Counted from the first letter of the stretch, positions 8,333 through 17,249 are shown. The stretch: 64,000 bases of DNA from CAVRUH01 sp963822595 (GCA_963822595.1 CAWGIG010000004.1:124001-188000); one strand, 5' to 3'. Numbers and translations: made by a program. The notes: generated by a model not told the origin, from the sequence alone.

Positions 8333-9900
8333 TATAATGTCTCAAGTTGTTTTATTAGGACATCCCCTAAAGGATAAGGCTTACCTGCCTTATTGCCCAT
8401 TCTATCGATAATGTTATTTGCCAACACTTTACCTAGCTGCACCCCTTCCTGGTCAAAGGAATTGATCCCCCAAATAAACCCTTCGAAGGCCACCCTGTGC
8501 TCATAATAGCTAAAAAGGGCCCCAAGAGCGAATGGGGTGAGCTTTTTACCTAATAGAATATGCGAGGGACGATTTCCTGGAAAGAACTTATTCGGGTTTG
8601 AATCGGTTTTCCCCGTAGCCAAAGCAAGCGACTGGGCAAACATGTTTGCCAGTAACTTTTGCTGCGAGGTTGTTTTTTCATATTTAAAGTCTTCATTATA
8701 CTGCGTTTCTTTGAATCCTATGAATTCCACAGGAATCGTTGCCGTTCCCTGGTGTATCAGCTGAAAGAACGAATGCTGCGCATTTGTACCTGGCTCTCCC
8801 CAGATAATAGGACCAGTCTCGAAATCCACATGCTTCCCTTGCTGGTCTATCCACTTTCCGTTAGACTCCATTTCAACCTGCTGAATATGCGCGGCATAGC
8901 GATAAAGAGCCTGTGAATAGGGAATCATAGCCAATGTGGGATAACCTAAGAAATTGTGATTCCATATTCCTAGAAGCGCGGCAAACAAGGGAAGATTTTT
9001 CTTCGGCTCTTTTTCGAGGGCTACCCTGTCCATAGCGTGAGCTCCTCGTAGGAACTCCCAATAAACATCGAATCCACAGGCAAACGATAGGACGAGTCCG
9101 CCACCCATCGAACTGCTTGAAAAGCGTCCACCGACCCAATCCCACATATGAAAGGACTCGATATAGCGCTCCTTATTATCCATGGGACTTCCCTCACCCG
9201 TTACCGATATGAAATGTTCATTCGATTTCAAACCTACTTTTTCAAAACGGGCCCGAACTAATTCTTCATTGGTCACTGTTTCGAGGGTTGTTCCGGACTT
9301 GGAAACGACAACGACCAGTGTACGAGCTAAGTCGAGATCTTTTAGGACCGTTGATGCGTCATCGGGATCGACATTGCTGATAAAATGCACATTTTTATCG
9401 GCCTTTTTATCGACAAGGAGAGCCAAACAATTGGCTCGAGGACCTAAGTCAGATCCTCCGATGGCAATCATGACTAAATCGCTAAATTGTCCTTCTGTTT
9501 TTTCTAGAAAAGCTTTGAGTTTATCGATTTCCTTTTTAGCCAATTTTGCCGCATTTTTAGCGACATCGGAAGGATTTGGATGATCGAAAAAATCTCGGAG
9601 AGCGGTATGCAACACAGGACGGTTTTCGGAAGGATAGCCCTCGATGAAATTCATCACATCTCCGCGCTGCATGGACTCCATTTTTTCAACGGCATGTGAT
9701 TCTTTTGCGAGTTCTTCAAGTGTTGCGATGACCTCATCGGTCACTTTTTCTGTCCCGTATAGAAATTTATAACCGCAACCATCGATGATGTATTTTTCAA
9801 TACGTTCCGGTGTCAAATTTCCCTCTTTAGAGAGGTCAAAAGGATTTTGCGCCAATTTCGATAGTTTTTTCGAAGCTGTATAATTTTCAAAAATCGACAT
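8332..9900 (-). CDS. pgi: Glucose-6-phosphate isomerase
   Basis: 522 residues, about the length of chlamydial Pgi. Interconverts glucose-6-phosphate and fructose-6-phosphate in glycolysis and gluconeogenesis in the cytoplasm. Visible family blocks: IGGSDLGPRA, VVSKSGTTLET (phosphate-binding serines), the GTNAQHSFFQLIHQG block with the catalytic His, and SFDQEGVQLGKVLA near the C-terminus with the catalytic Lys. A site AGGAGAG lies upstream of the ATG, inside the end of the preceding gene. First gene of the pgi / Cys-pair / xerD overlap operon. Confidence 0.95.
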   Translation of the reverse strand: MSIFENYTASKKLSKLAQNPFDLSKEGNLTPERIEKYIIDGCGYKFLYGTEKVTDEVIATLEELAKESHAVEKMESMQRGDVMNFIEGYPSENRPVLHTALRDFFDHPNPSDVAKNAAKLAKKEIDKLKAFLEKTEGQFSDLVMIAIGGSDLGPRANCLALLVDKKADKNVHFISNVDPDDASTVLKDLDLARTLVVVVSKSGTTLETVTNEELVRARFEKVGLKSNEHFISVTGEGSPMDNKERYIESFHMWDWVGGRFSSSSMGGGLVLSFACGFDVYWEFLRGAHAMDRVALEKEPKKNLPLFAALLGIWNHNFLGYPTLAMIPYSQALYRYAAHIQQVEMESNGKWIDQQGKHVDFETGPIIWGEPGTNAQHSFFQLIHQGTATIPVEFIGFKETQYNEDFKYEKTTSQQKLLANMFAQSLALATGKTDSNPNKFFPGNRPSHILLGKKLTPFALGALFSYYEHRVAFEGFIWGINSFDQEGVQLGKVLANNIIDRMGNKAGKPYPLGDVLIKQLETL

Positions 9901-9906
9901 AATTAC

Positions 9907-10599
9907 TTACTCTCCTGTAGGATAAACGGTTTTTATAATTTCTTCAATGACTTGCAGGTTTTTGTTTTTTGTTGGCTCAGTTTTAGGGTTGGGGTTGATA
10001 TTCAACCGACGAGCAACAACATCCATTAATGGCTCACCTTTATATAAGGTCTTTGACAAACAAAGCAATAACTCGACCTCTACCCATTCAGAAAGATGTG
10101 TCGCCAAAAATACAGGTCCCTCCCACGGCATTTGCCATTTTCCATCCGCAAGGCTAGTATTGACTAAATCCTCTTGGCGAATGTCTCGTAACTTTTCCCA
10201 AACGTCCATATCTATCTTCGGTATTAAAACATTTCTTGGGGATATTTGTGGAGACTTTTCAACTTTAGGCTCTGAATTTGCATTTACTTTTGCGGGTTCC
10301 ACCGCAGCAACCTTTTCAACTTCGGGTTGCTTTCTAGAAAGGCGATAAAGTGTTCTAATGATATCTTTCATTACATCTGCAGCATCCCGATCATTGCTAG
10401 GAACATGAATCAAATCGGCTACATGCTGCCATACATATAAGTCCATTAATTTTTGCCTTCTGGAAAACAAACGGAAACCTTTTTTCCGCCGTATTCCATC
10501 TTTTAGGAAAAAGAGAAATATCCATGGTGCCTTCAGTTTTATTGATAAGTTTAGCGTCTGAATACATGATCTTTGAAACATTATTCCAATTTTCATCAC
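9907..10599 (-). CDS. Unknown protein, C-terminal part of a frameshifted gene
   Basis: The true coding part is probably residues from about 10508 down to 9907, reading on from the 10397-11209 frame after removal of one T in a short T run near 10510. The joined text then reads DISLFLKDGIRRKKGFRLF, which looks like ordinary protein. The segment has a proline/glutamate-rich linker (KVAAVEPAKVNANSEPKVE) and then a compact C-terminal region (WEKLRDIRQEDLVN, WEGPVFLATHLSEWVEVELLL). No family recognised. As called separately it would overlap its neighbour by about 200 nt in another frame. Confidence 0.5.
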   Translation of the reverse strand: MMKIGIMFQRSCIQTLNLSIKLKAPWIFLFFLKDGIRRKKGFRLFSRRQKLMDLYVWQHVADLIHVPSNDRDAADVMKDIIRTLYRLSRKQPEVEKVAAVEPAKVNANSEPKVEKSPQISPRNVLIPKIDMDVWEKLRDIRQEDLVNTSLADGKWQMPWEGPVFLATHLSEWVEVELLLCLSKTLYKGEPLMDVVARRLNINPNPKTEPTKNKNLQVIEEIIKTVYPTGE

Positions 10600-11209
10600 G
10601 CTTATGCACTAGAATTTTATTCTCGTACTCTTCAGGAATGATATTAATGGTATGCTTATTCAAAAGCATATCGGATGTTGTTAAATCAATAGTTAAAGGA
10701 CGCTTTATAGGACGAGAAGGTTTTTTATCCAAAGGAACCTTTAGCCTGTCTATCTTTTCACCACCAGTCGTTTCTATAGGTACATAGTCGTCACTCGCAT
10801 ACTTTATCGTCGTGGAGATCGGGGGAGGAATGTTAATCTTTTGAGCGGGAATATTTATATGAACCAATGCCCAATATTCCAAAAAATCTAGTGTTTTTTC
10901 AGGACTATACAATCCCATAATAGGGAATATAAGAATGCCAATAGCACATAAAAATGTCTTTGCTGCACATATAAATACCTCTTTAAATGTTGGCAGATCT
11001 CTTCTTTTTAATGGGAAAAGCGAAATAATCGATACCGGAAGTCTCCAAACCGTACCTATGAGGTAATCCACAGCGCTAGCAGCTGAGGATAAAATATATA
11101 GCGCAGCCCATGCACGAGCATTACCATTTGTGACGATCGCTTGATGCACTCGAAGCGCATTTAAAGCTAGTGGGGAATTTGTCTGCCTTTCTTCTAGAGT
11201 AGCATACAT
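10397..11209 (-). CDS. Unknown membrane-associated protein, N-terminal part of a frameshifted gene
   Basis: 270 residues in the open frame, of which about the first 235 look genuine. A strong site AAGGAGGT precedes the ATG. Two hydrophobic stretches occur early (WAALYILSSAASAVDYLIG and FICAAKTFLCAIGILIFPIMG), then polar sequence. After DISLF the frame turns into Cys- and Arg-rich text (RWNTAEKRF...) and stops, while the +1 shifted frame continues smoothly into the 9907-10599 segment. The intact protein would be about 433 residues. The architecture (short N-terminal bilobed hydrophobic domain, long cytosolic tail) would suit an inclusion-membrane protein, but that is inference. Confidence 0.55.
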   Translation of the reverse strand: MYATLEERQTNSPLALNALRVHQAIVTNGNARAWAALYILSSAASAVDYLIGTVWRLPVSIISLFPLKRRDLPTFKEVFICAAKTFLCAIGILIFPIMGLYSPEKTLDFLEYWALVHINIPAQKINIPPPISTTIKYASDDYVPIETTGGEKIDRLKVPLDKKPSRPIKRPLTIDLTTSDMLLNKHTINIIPEEYENKILVHKRDENWNNVSKIMYSDAKLINKTEGTMDISLFPKRWNTAEKRFPFVFQKAKINGLICMAACSRFDSCS

Positions 11210-11277
11210 ATGAGACCTCCTTGTTAGGAAGATCTCACATTATCTGCAGGTATTTTTTTAGGCAACTAATTAAAATT

Positions 11278-11883
11278 TTAATTAATTAGCCTTTGAACAT
11301 TGGATTGCAAGGTCTCTCTTAATTTGGGATCGATGAGTTTTCCCTGACTATCAAAAGATTTGCTTGCATTTGGGACGCCAAATTCCACTTCCATGACTTC
11401 GCCGCCGATGTTAGTGATCACATCGCGTAGATGGTGCAAACCTTTGACTCCGCCCTGAGGACTTGGAGAGGTTGCTATTATCAAGAATTTTTTGCCTTTA
11501 AAGGCATCACGTGAGGCACTTCCATCTTCGCTGCGAGAGGCCCAATCGATTGTGTTTTTGAGAACAGCAGTGAAGGATCCGTTATAGCTTGGAGAAGCGA
11601 TGATAATTTTATCGCTATCAATCATGAGCTGACGCAGTTTTTTGGCGTTTTCGGGGAGGCCTTCAGATTTCTCGAGATCTCCGTCATAAAATGGAAGCGG
11701 GTAGTCTTTTAGGTCAATGTAAGTGACTTTAGCGCCCATTTTTTCGGCCATATCGGCGGCTTCTTTGGCGAGTTTCTTGTTGTAGGAATCTTGTCTTGTG
11801 CTTCCTGCGAATGAGAGTACTTTAGTTTCAGCAACTAATACTGATGAAATTAATAAACTTGATAATAAAATATATTTAAACAT
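11278..11883 (-). CDS. NADPH-dependent FMN reductase-like flavoprotein with signal peptide
   Basis: 201 residues. The first 18 (MFKYILLSSLLISSVLVA, then E) look like a cleavable signal peptide. After it comes a flavodoxin-like FMN_red domain: phosphate loop SFAGSTRQDSYNKKLA, the conserved SPSYNGSFTAVLKNTIDW and the following FLIIATSPSPQGG. Relatives are cytoplasmic FMN-dependent quinone, azo or chromate reductases of about 180 residues. Export of such a protein is unusual because the flavin is normally inserted in the cytoplasm. The strand and spacing place it downstream of acpP across a repeat. Confidence 0.82.
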   Translation of the reverse strand: MFKYILLSSLLISSVLVAETKVLSFAGSTRQDSYNKKLAKEAADMAEKMGAKVTYIDLKDYPLPFYDGDLEKSEGLPENAKKLRQLMIDSDKIIIASPSYNGSFTAVLKNTIDWASRSEDGSASRDAFKGKKFLIIATSPSPQGGVKGLHHLRDVITNIGGEVMEVEFGVPNASKSFDSQGKLIDPKLRETLQSNVQRLIN

Positions 11884-11910
11884 AACTAACTCCTTTTGAT
11901 TATGCGAAAA

Positions 11911-12022
11911 ATGGACGAAATGGACGGAATGGACGACATGGACGACATGGACTTAATGGACAATATAGACGGTGATCATTTGTCCATACCGTCCATACCG
12001 TCCATTTCGTCCATGTAGTCCA
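11911..12022. repeat. ATGGACGNN 9-bp tandem repeat stem-loop (copy 2)
   Basis: About five to seven 9-nt units in one orientation (ATGGACGAA, ATGGACGGA, ATGGACGAC, ATGGACGAC, ATGGACTTA) face a matching series in the other (GTCCATACC, GTCCATACC, GTCCATTTC, GTCCATGTA). The two halves can pair into a long imperfect stem. It fills the gap between acpP (8 nt downstream of its stop) and the FMN reductase gene. Same family as the element at 4664-4737. Confidence 0.8.
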
Positions 12023-12029
12023 TGGTGGC

Positions 12030-12266
12030 TTAGCCGACTTTTTTGAGTTCGATGTACTTAACGACATCGCCGACAGTTTTAAGCTTTTCAGCTTCTTCTT
12101 CGGCAATTTCGCATCCAAATTTCTCTTCAAAAGTCATGATTAGCTCTGTCAAATCTAGGGAATCTGCGTTCAGATCCTCAACAAATGACTTGTCAACTGT
12201 AACATCAGCCTTGTCTACACCAAGCTGCTCCACAACGATATCAATGATTTCATCTTTTAATGTCAT
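12030..12266 (-). CDS. acpP: Acyl carrier protein
   Basis: 78 residues from the ATG at 12266, which is preceded by AGAGGA. An upstream ATG at 12290 would give a nine-residue longer form without family support. The phosphopantetheine attachment site is DSL in EDLNADSLDLTELI, Ser36. The whole chain is acidic and four-helix, as expected. It carries the growing acyl chain for fatty-acid and lipid A synthesis. It is the last gene of the fabH-fabG-acpP unit. Confidence 0.95.
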   Translation of the reverse strand: MTLKDEIIDIVVEQLGVDKADVTVDKSFVEDLNADSLDLTELIMTFEEKFGCEIAEEEAEKLKTVGDVVKYIELKKVG

Positions 12267-12296
12267 ACTTATTTCCTCTTTTATTGTCATAATTCT

Positions 12297-13025
12297 TTAC
12301 ATCACCATTCCACCGTCAACGGTGAACACTTGCCCTGTAATGTAGTCGGACTCCGAACTACTCAAAAACAAGGCCATATTTGCTATATCCTCGGGTTTTC
12401 CAATCCTACCCATGGGAATACTGTTAAGTAACGCCTCTGTTTGGGCCTCCGTCATCTCCGCGGTCATCGCTGTTTCGATATATCCGGGGGCAATGCAATT
12501 AATGCAAATGTTCCGCGAGGCCAGTTCTTTAGCCAATGCCTTCGTAAAACCAATAACCGCTGCTTTTGAAGCGGCATAATTTGCCTGCCCCGCATTGCCA
12601 GTTAGCCCAACCACTGAGCTCATATTGATAATCTTCCCCCTTCGGGCTTTCATCATGGACCGCACGACGGCTTTCGAAAGATTATAACAAGATTTAACAT
12701 TTATTGCCATAATATTGTCCCAATCTTCTTCCGTCATTTTTAATAAAAGATTATCACGCGTTATCCCGGCATTATTCACCAAAATGTCGACTTTTCCCCA
12801 TTTTTTTAAAACTTCCCCTATAGAATCGTTAACTTGCTGGGCGTTTGAGACATCCACCTGATAAAACTCACAGTTGGCATTTTCTTTGGCAATCTCTTTA
12901 CCGCGCTCTTCATTGCGACCGAAAAAGGCCACTTTGGCTCCTTCTTTGACGAATCTTTCGACAATTGCCTTGCCTATACCCGCAGTTCCGCCTGTGACTA
13001 TGGCTACTTGATCTGTTAATTTCAT
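12297..13025 (-). CDS. fabG: 3-oxoacyl-ACP reductase FabG
   Basis: 242 residues, a short-chain dehydrogenase. NADPH-binding TGGTAGIGKA at residues 11-20, NNAG at 84-87, and the catalytic Ser136/137 (INMSSVVGL), Tyr150 and Lys154 (ANYAASKAA). The C-terminus FTVDGGMVM is typical of FabG. It reduces beta-ketoacyl-ACP in the fatty-acid elongation cycle. The ATG is preceded by AAAGG, seven bases upstream. The fabH frame runs over its first 116 nt. No fabD lies between fabH and fabG. Confidence 0.95.
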   Translation of the reverse strand: MKLTDQVAIVTGGTAGIGKAIVERFVKEGAKVAFFGRNEERGKEIAKENANCEFYQVDVSNAQQVNDSIGEVLKKWGKVDILVNNAGITRDNLLLKMTEEDWDNIMAINVKSCYNLSKAVVRSMMKARRGKIINMSSVVGLTGNAGQANYAASKAAVIGFTKALAKELASRNICINCIAPGYIETAMTAEMTEAQTEALLNSIPMGRIGKPEDIANMALFLSSSESDYITGQVFTVDGGMVM

Positions 13026-14013
13026 TATTATTCCTTTTTTTAGTGAGTACCGAAGCGCCCCATGTTAATCCTGCGCCAAACGCAACGAGAAGCAAGTGTT
13101 CTTCGTAGGCGATAGGCGTTACTTGGATTAATTCATCGAGGGAAATGGCAACGCTCGATCCCGAAGTATTTCCATATTTATGCAATGTTTTCGTGACTTT
13201 TTCCGGAGAAACATTAAAATTTTTGACTAATGCGTCCATGATCCGTTCATTTGCCTGATGAGGAACGAGCCAGGCGATATTTTCCACTTCTAAACCAGCT
13301 AGTTTCAGGCAATCATTCGCGGCGCCGGTCATTCTTCGAACAGCATGCTTAAACACCTCTTTACCGTTCATTTTCACAAAATGATCTCCCCCTTCAAAAG
13401 AATTGCCATGAACCGGCGTCCTTGATCCGCCACCAGGAATGCCAATTAATTCAGCCTGAAGACCATCGGCCCCTAGAATAATGGAGTCGATGAAGAATCC
13501 TTCCCCCTCGTTGGTCACCACCGCCGCGGCAGCGCCGTCTCCGAAGAGGACGCAGGTGTTCCGGTCTTGATAGTCGATAAAGGCGGACATCTTTTCGGAA
13601 GCAATAAGGAGAACTCTACGGTACATCCCCGATTCAATATATGCCTTTGCGATCGAAAGGCCATAGAGGAATCCGCTGCAGGCAGCTTGGATATCGAAGG
13701 CAGCCACACCAGCAGCCCCCAACTTTGCCTGAATAATAGCCGCAGTGCTCGGTGTTAAATGGTCGGGGGTCATGGTCGCCACGAGGATCAGGTCTATTTC
13801 ATTCGCCTTCATTTCAGCCCTTTCAAGGGCTTGCCGGGCTGCCAAAATCCCCATATCGGAAGAGGCTTCCTGCGGGGCTGCAATGCGTCTTTCTTGTATT
13901 CCGGTGCGCGATCTAATCCATTCGTCAGAGGTATCCACCATCTTTTCGAGATCGAGATTTGACAACACTTTTTCGGGGAGGTAAGACCCCATAGCCTTGA
14001 TTCGAGCTTTCAT
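12910..14013 (-). CDS. fabH: 3-oxoacyl-ACP synthase III FabH, with out-of-frame C-terminal read-through
   Basis: The open frame gives 367 residues. Catalytic Cys112 (IQAACSGFLYG), His252 (VPHQANERI) and Asn282 (KYGNTSGSS) are all present. FabH normally ends a few residues after GLTWGASVL, here residue 323. The extra roughly 40 residues (KKRNNNEINRSSS...) are read from fabG in a shifted frame and look non-native. One extra A in the A7 run at 13035-13041 would end the protein at a TAA at 13028-13030, just before the fabG ATG, giving about 327 residues. It condenses acetyl-CoA with malonyl-ACP to start fatty-acid synthesis. Divergent from recR. Confidence 0.92.
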   Translation of the reverse strand: MKARIKAMGSYLPEKVLSNLDLEKMVDTSDEWIRSRTGIQERRIAAPQEASSDMGILAARQALERAEMKANEIDLILVATMTPDHLTPSTAAIIQAKLGAAGVAAFDIQAACSGFLYGLSIAKAYIESGMYRRVLLIASEKMSAFIDYQDRNTCVLFGDGAAAAVVTNEGEGFFIDSIILGADGLQAELIGIPGGGSRTPVHGNSFEGGDHFVKMNGKEVFKHAVRRMTGAANDCLKLAGLEVENIAWLVPHQANERIMDALVKNFNVSPEKVTKTLHKYGNTSGSSVAISLDELIQVTPIAYEEHLLLVAFGAGLTWGASVLTKKRNNNEINRSSSHSHRRNCGYRQGNCRKIRQRRSQSGLFRSQ

Positions 14014-14119
14014 TTTTCCTTCTCTTCCAAAATTAAGGGTCGATTATAGCACAATTTTCAAAATAAAGAAAGTACGAAATAAATTGATGATTCCGGATAC
14101 TTCTGATATTATTCTCAGT

Positions 14120-14716
14120 ATGAAGTACCCAAAACACCTGATCAAAGTCATTGAGGTCCTAAAACGACTCCCTGGAGTAGGTAATAAAAGCGCAGAACGC
14201 TTTGCTTTCCACCTCCTGGACTGGAATCCCCAGTATTTGGAAGAAATGGCGGAAGCGATCCGAACGATCCCGGAAAAACTCAAGCATTGCGACGAATGTG
14301 GCTGCCTGAGAGGAGATGAACCCTGTTCGCTTTGCATCGAACCCCGCGCCAAAATAGGGGTGATTTGCCTCGTAGCCTCATCCAAAGACGCTCTAGCCTT
14401 TGAAGAAACGCGCCAATTCAAAGGTTTATACCATGTTTTGGGGGGCCTTCTCTCGCCGATGGATGGGATAGGTCCCGAGAAACTCAATCTGCATAAACTC
14501 AAAGAACGGATTCAGAAGTTCAATATTCAGGAGTTGATTTTAGCGCTTGATTCCACTCTTGAAGGGGATGCGACGTCTTTGTATTTAAAAAGGGAATTGC
14601 ATCATTTCCCCATAAAAATTTCTCGACTTGCCTTCGGGATCCCCATGGGAAGCTCTCTCGATTATGTCGATGGCGGCACACTTTCCAGAGCCCTATCCGG
14701 CCGAGGATCATTTTAA
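14120..14716 (+). CDS. recR: Recombination protein RecR
   Basis: 198 residues from the ATG at 14120, exactly the usual RecR length. The frame opens upstream to 13997 but that part overlaps fabH and looks random. Helix-hairpin-helix (VLKRLPGVGNKSAERFAFHLL), C4 zinc site (CDECGCLRGDEPCSLC) and the Toprim domain (VICLVASSKDALAFEET... GLYHVLGGLLSPMDGIGPE) are in order. With RecF/RecO it loads RecA at gaps. The recR-bamA order is conserved in chlamydiae. Confidence 0.95.
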   Translation: MKYPKHLIKVIEVLKRLPGVGNKSAERFAFHLLDWNPQYLEEMAEAIRTIPEKLKHCDECGCLRGDEPCSLCIEPRAKIGVICLVASSKDALAFEETRQFKGLYHVLGGLLSPMDGIGPEKLNLHKLKERIQKFNIQELILALDSTLEGDATSLYLKRELHHFPIKISRLAFGIPMGSSLDYVDGGTLSRALSGRGSF

Positions 14717-14769
14717 CCTTGAAGAATACCTTGTTATCGCCTATGATCATCCCTTTTTGAAATGGAGAA

Positions 14770-17229
14770 ATGATCATGATTAAGACAATGGGATATTACC
14801 GCGTAATTCTTCTAGCATTTGTTTTTATATCAACACATCTGTTTTCGCAAACAGTGCCTCTTGACAGTCAAATCATCGAAAAAATCGATGTTTTAATTCC
14901 TACCGACCCTTTAAGCAAAGGAGAAAGCATCCGGTCCAGGTTAAAAACCAGAGAGGGTTGCTTTTTCTCCCAGACAGACTTCGATACAGATCTTAAATTG
15001 CTGGTGCAAGACTACGATCGCGTCGAGCCTGAGGTCGAATCAGAGAATGGAAAGATTTATATTACCTTAAAAGTTTGGTCCAAGCCAAAGATTAGATTTC
15101 TTCATTGGGAAGGAAACACCCATATCTCTGAAAAAAAACTGGATAAGGAACTAGGAATAGGCAGAGGGTCTGTTTTTGACCGCCAAGAGTTCAACACAGC
15201 CTTCCATAAAGTAAAAGCATACTACGTCAAGAAAGGTTTTTTCGAAGCAGAACTCGAATACAACGTGACACCAGATCCGGAAACTAACGAAGTCGATGTC
15301 ACGATTTGCATTCAGGAAGGCCGCGCAGGAATGATCAAGAAATTGTGTTTCGATGGCTTTACTCGAAAAGAAGAATTGGAATTATCTGAGCTAATAGTGA
15401 CAAGAAAATACAATTTCTTTCTCAGCTGGTTTACGGAAAGCGGAACCTACAAAGAAGAAATGATCCAACACGACAAATTCCAAGTGTTAAACTATTTGCA
15501 AAACAAAGGATACGCTGATGCAACCGTCGATTTTATTATCGAGGAAGCTTGCGAAGCTAATCGTATTATCTTGACGATCAGGGCAGATAGAGGACCCTTA
15601 TATACCTTCGGCTGCATCACCTTCGAAGGAAATACAATATTCACCGATGAACAAATTTCCACCCGCATTCCTATTAGCGAAGGCGATCCCTTCTCAACGG
15701 ATGAAGTTCACGAAACCATTCGCGCTCTTATGAGCTACTATGGCCGTTATGGATATATCGAAGCTGTCGTTAACTATGAACCAAGACGTACAGGCAACGC
15801 ATGTGTTTACTCGATTCAGTTTTCAATTAGCGAAGGCGAACAATATCGCGTAGGACTTATAAAAGTTCTTGGAAACTGCACCACACAAACAAAAGTGATT
15901 CTTCACGAGTCATTGATCGTTCCCGGAGAAGTCTTTAACTCGGAAAAATTAAAAATTACCGAACAAAGACTTCAAAATATCGGCTACTTCAAAAATGTGA
16001 ATGTCTATGCTGTAAGGTCTGAGGAAAACGCGTTATTGCCACCTACCTACCGCGACGTCCATATCGAAGTCGAAGAAACCACTACCGGCAACATCGGAGC
16101 CTTCTTGGGATTCAGCACATCGGAAAACATTTTCGGCGGACTCAATCTAACGGAAAAGAACTTCAATATTCTAGGTTTCGGTCGAGTAAGAGAGGAAGGC
16201 ATGTCAGCCCTTCGCGGGGGCGGTGAATACGCCCACATTACAGCGACGATCGGTCAAAAAAGCCGTTCTTATGTCCTATCGTGGACAAAACCCTATTTTA
16301 TGGACACGCAATGGAGCGTTGGATTTAATTTGGAGAATTCGCTTAACGAATACATTTCAAAAAATTATCACATCGGTTCAACAGGGTTGACCTTGCATGC
16401 CTCTTATCCATGGAATGCCTTCGTAAAACTAGGAACACATTATAGAGTTCATTACTCGACGATCCACATTCGGGAGCCTCATGGCCAACAAACAGTTCTT
16501 AGAGAAGATGATAATACTGATCCAACTAAAGAGTATTTAAAACCAATTAAGGACGTTGCTTTAGAAAGGAAGGAACATCAAGAAACTATAGATGCTAAAA
16601 TAGCCAAACAAAAACGCAATTCAGGCCTCATTTCTGCTATAGGTTGCTCTTGGTTGTATGACTCCACTAACAATCCTACTAGACCCACTGCCGGCTTCAA
16701 GTCAAAGATTGAAGCTGAATTTGCAGGGCTAGGTGGCAAGACGTTTGCTTCCTGTGGTTACATCAATAACTGGTATTATGACCTTTGGGGCGAAGCCGTA
16801 CTCAAGTTGCGAGGAAACATTTGTTTCATAGAACCTCTCTTTGGAGAGGGACCTCATGACATTCCAATCGACGAGAAATTTTTCCTTGGCGGTGAGTACG
16901 AAGTGCGTGGTTACCGTCCTTACAGACTTGGACCCAAACTAGTTCATGATGATGACGATCCGGAAGGAGGCATATCTATGCAGATGGTTTCCGCAGAAAT
17001 CGCACGTCCTTTGTTTTCTCGATTGGAAGGATTTGTATTTATTGACGGAGGTGCCTTGTCAAACCACCGATTCGATTTTGCAGAGATGTACTATTCGGCA
17101 GGTTTTGGCTGCCGCATCAAAATATTTGAAGGCGGCCCTCCCCTTACAGTTGGAATGGGATACCCACTTAATAAAACAGATAGCAGCAATGTAAAGAGAT
17201 TTTTCTTAAACATTGGCGGAAAATTCTAA
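14770..17229 (+). CDS. bamA: Outer-membrane protein assembly factor BamA (Omp85)
   Basis: 819 residues. Signal peptide at about 1-26 (ILLAFVFISTHLFSQ). Then POTRA repeats to about residue 400, with repeated blocks such as IRFLHWEGNTHISEKKL, FGCITFEGNTIFTDEQI and YRVGLIKVLGNCTTQTKVI. The C-terminal half is a beta-barrel containing the loop-6 signature EYEVRGYRPYRLGP and ends in an aromatic residue (NIGGKF), the usual outer-membrane signal. It folds and inserts outer-membrane proteins. ATGs at 14770 and 14776 are both possible, with GGAG just upstream. Followed within 20-30 nt by skp and lpxD. Confidence 0.95.
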   Translation: MIMIKTMGYYRVILLAFVFISTHLFSQTVPLDSQIIEKIDVLIPTDPLSKGESIRSRLKTREGCFFSQTDFDTDLKLLVQDYDRVEPEVESENGKIYITLKVWSKPKIRFLHWEGNTHISEKKLDKELGIGRGSVFDRQEFNTAFHKVKAYYVKKGFFEAELEYNVTPDPETNEVDVTICIQEGRAGMIKKLCFDGFTRKEELELSELIVTRKYNFFLSWFTESGTYKEEMIQHDKFQVLNYLQNKGYADATVDFIIEEACEANRIILTIRADRGPLYTFGCITFEGNTIFTDEQISTRIPISEGDPFSTDEVHETIRALMSYYGRYGYIEAVVNYEPRRTGNACVYSIQFSISEGEQYRVGLIKVLGNCTTQTKVILHESLIVPGEVFNSEKLKITEQRLQNIGYFKNVNVYAVRSEENALLPPTYRDVHIEVEETTTGNIGAFLGFSTSENIFGGLNLTEKNFNILGFGRVREEGMSALRGGGEYAHITATIGQKSRSYVLSWTKPYFMDTQWSVGFNLENSLNEYISKNYHIGSTGLTLHASYPWNAFVKLGTHYRVHYSTIHIREPHGQQTVLREDDNTDPTKEYLKPIKDVALERKEHQETIDAKIAKQKRNSGLISAIGCSWLYDSTNNPTRPTAGFKSKIEAEFAGLGGKTFASCGYINNWYYDLWGEAVLKLRGNICFIEPLFGEGPHDIPIDEKFFLGGEYEVRGYRPYRLGPKLVHDDDDPEGGISMQMVSAEIARPLFSRLEGFVFIDGGALSNHRFDFAEMYYSAGFGCRIKIFEGGPPLTVGMGYPLNKTDSSNVKRFFLNIGGKF

Positions 17230-17249
17230 ACCTTAAAGGAGAAATTTAA

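Noticed and set aside
4664..12022. Possible CRISPR-like array in the 9-bp repeats
   Set aside because: Units are only 9 nt with no spacers, and no cas genes are seen.
11900..12130. Minus-strand frame rich in Trp, Thr, Pro and Arg
   Set aside because: It is a translation of the 9-bp ATGGACG repeat and part of acpP in the wrong frame.
14084..14112. TTGATG / TATTAT with 17-nt spacing before recR
   Set aside because: It would place the transcript start on the start codon, which implies a leaderless mRNA. Too uncertain to list.
13997..14119. Longer RecR start
   Set aside because: The extension lies over the start of fabH, and the 198-residue form is the standard length.
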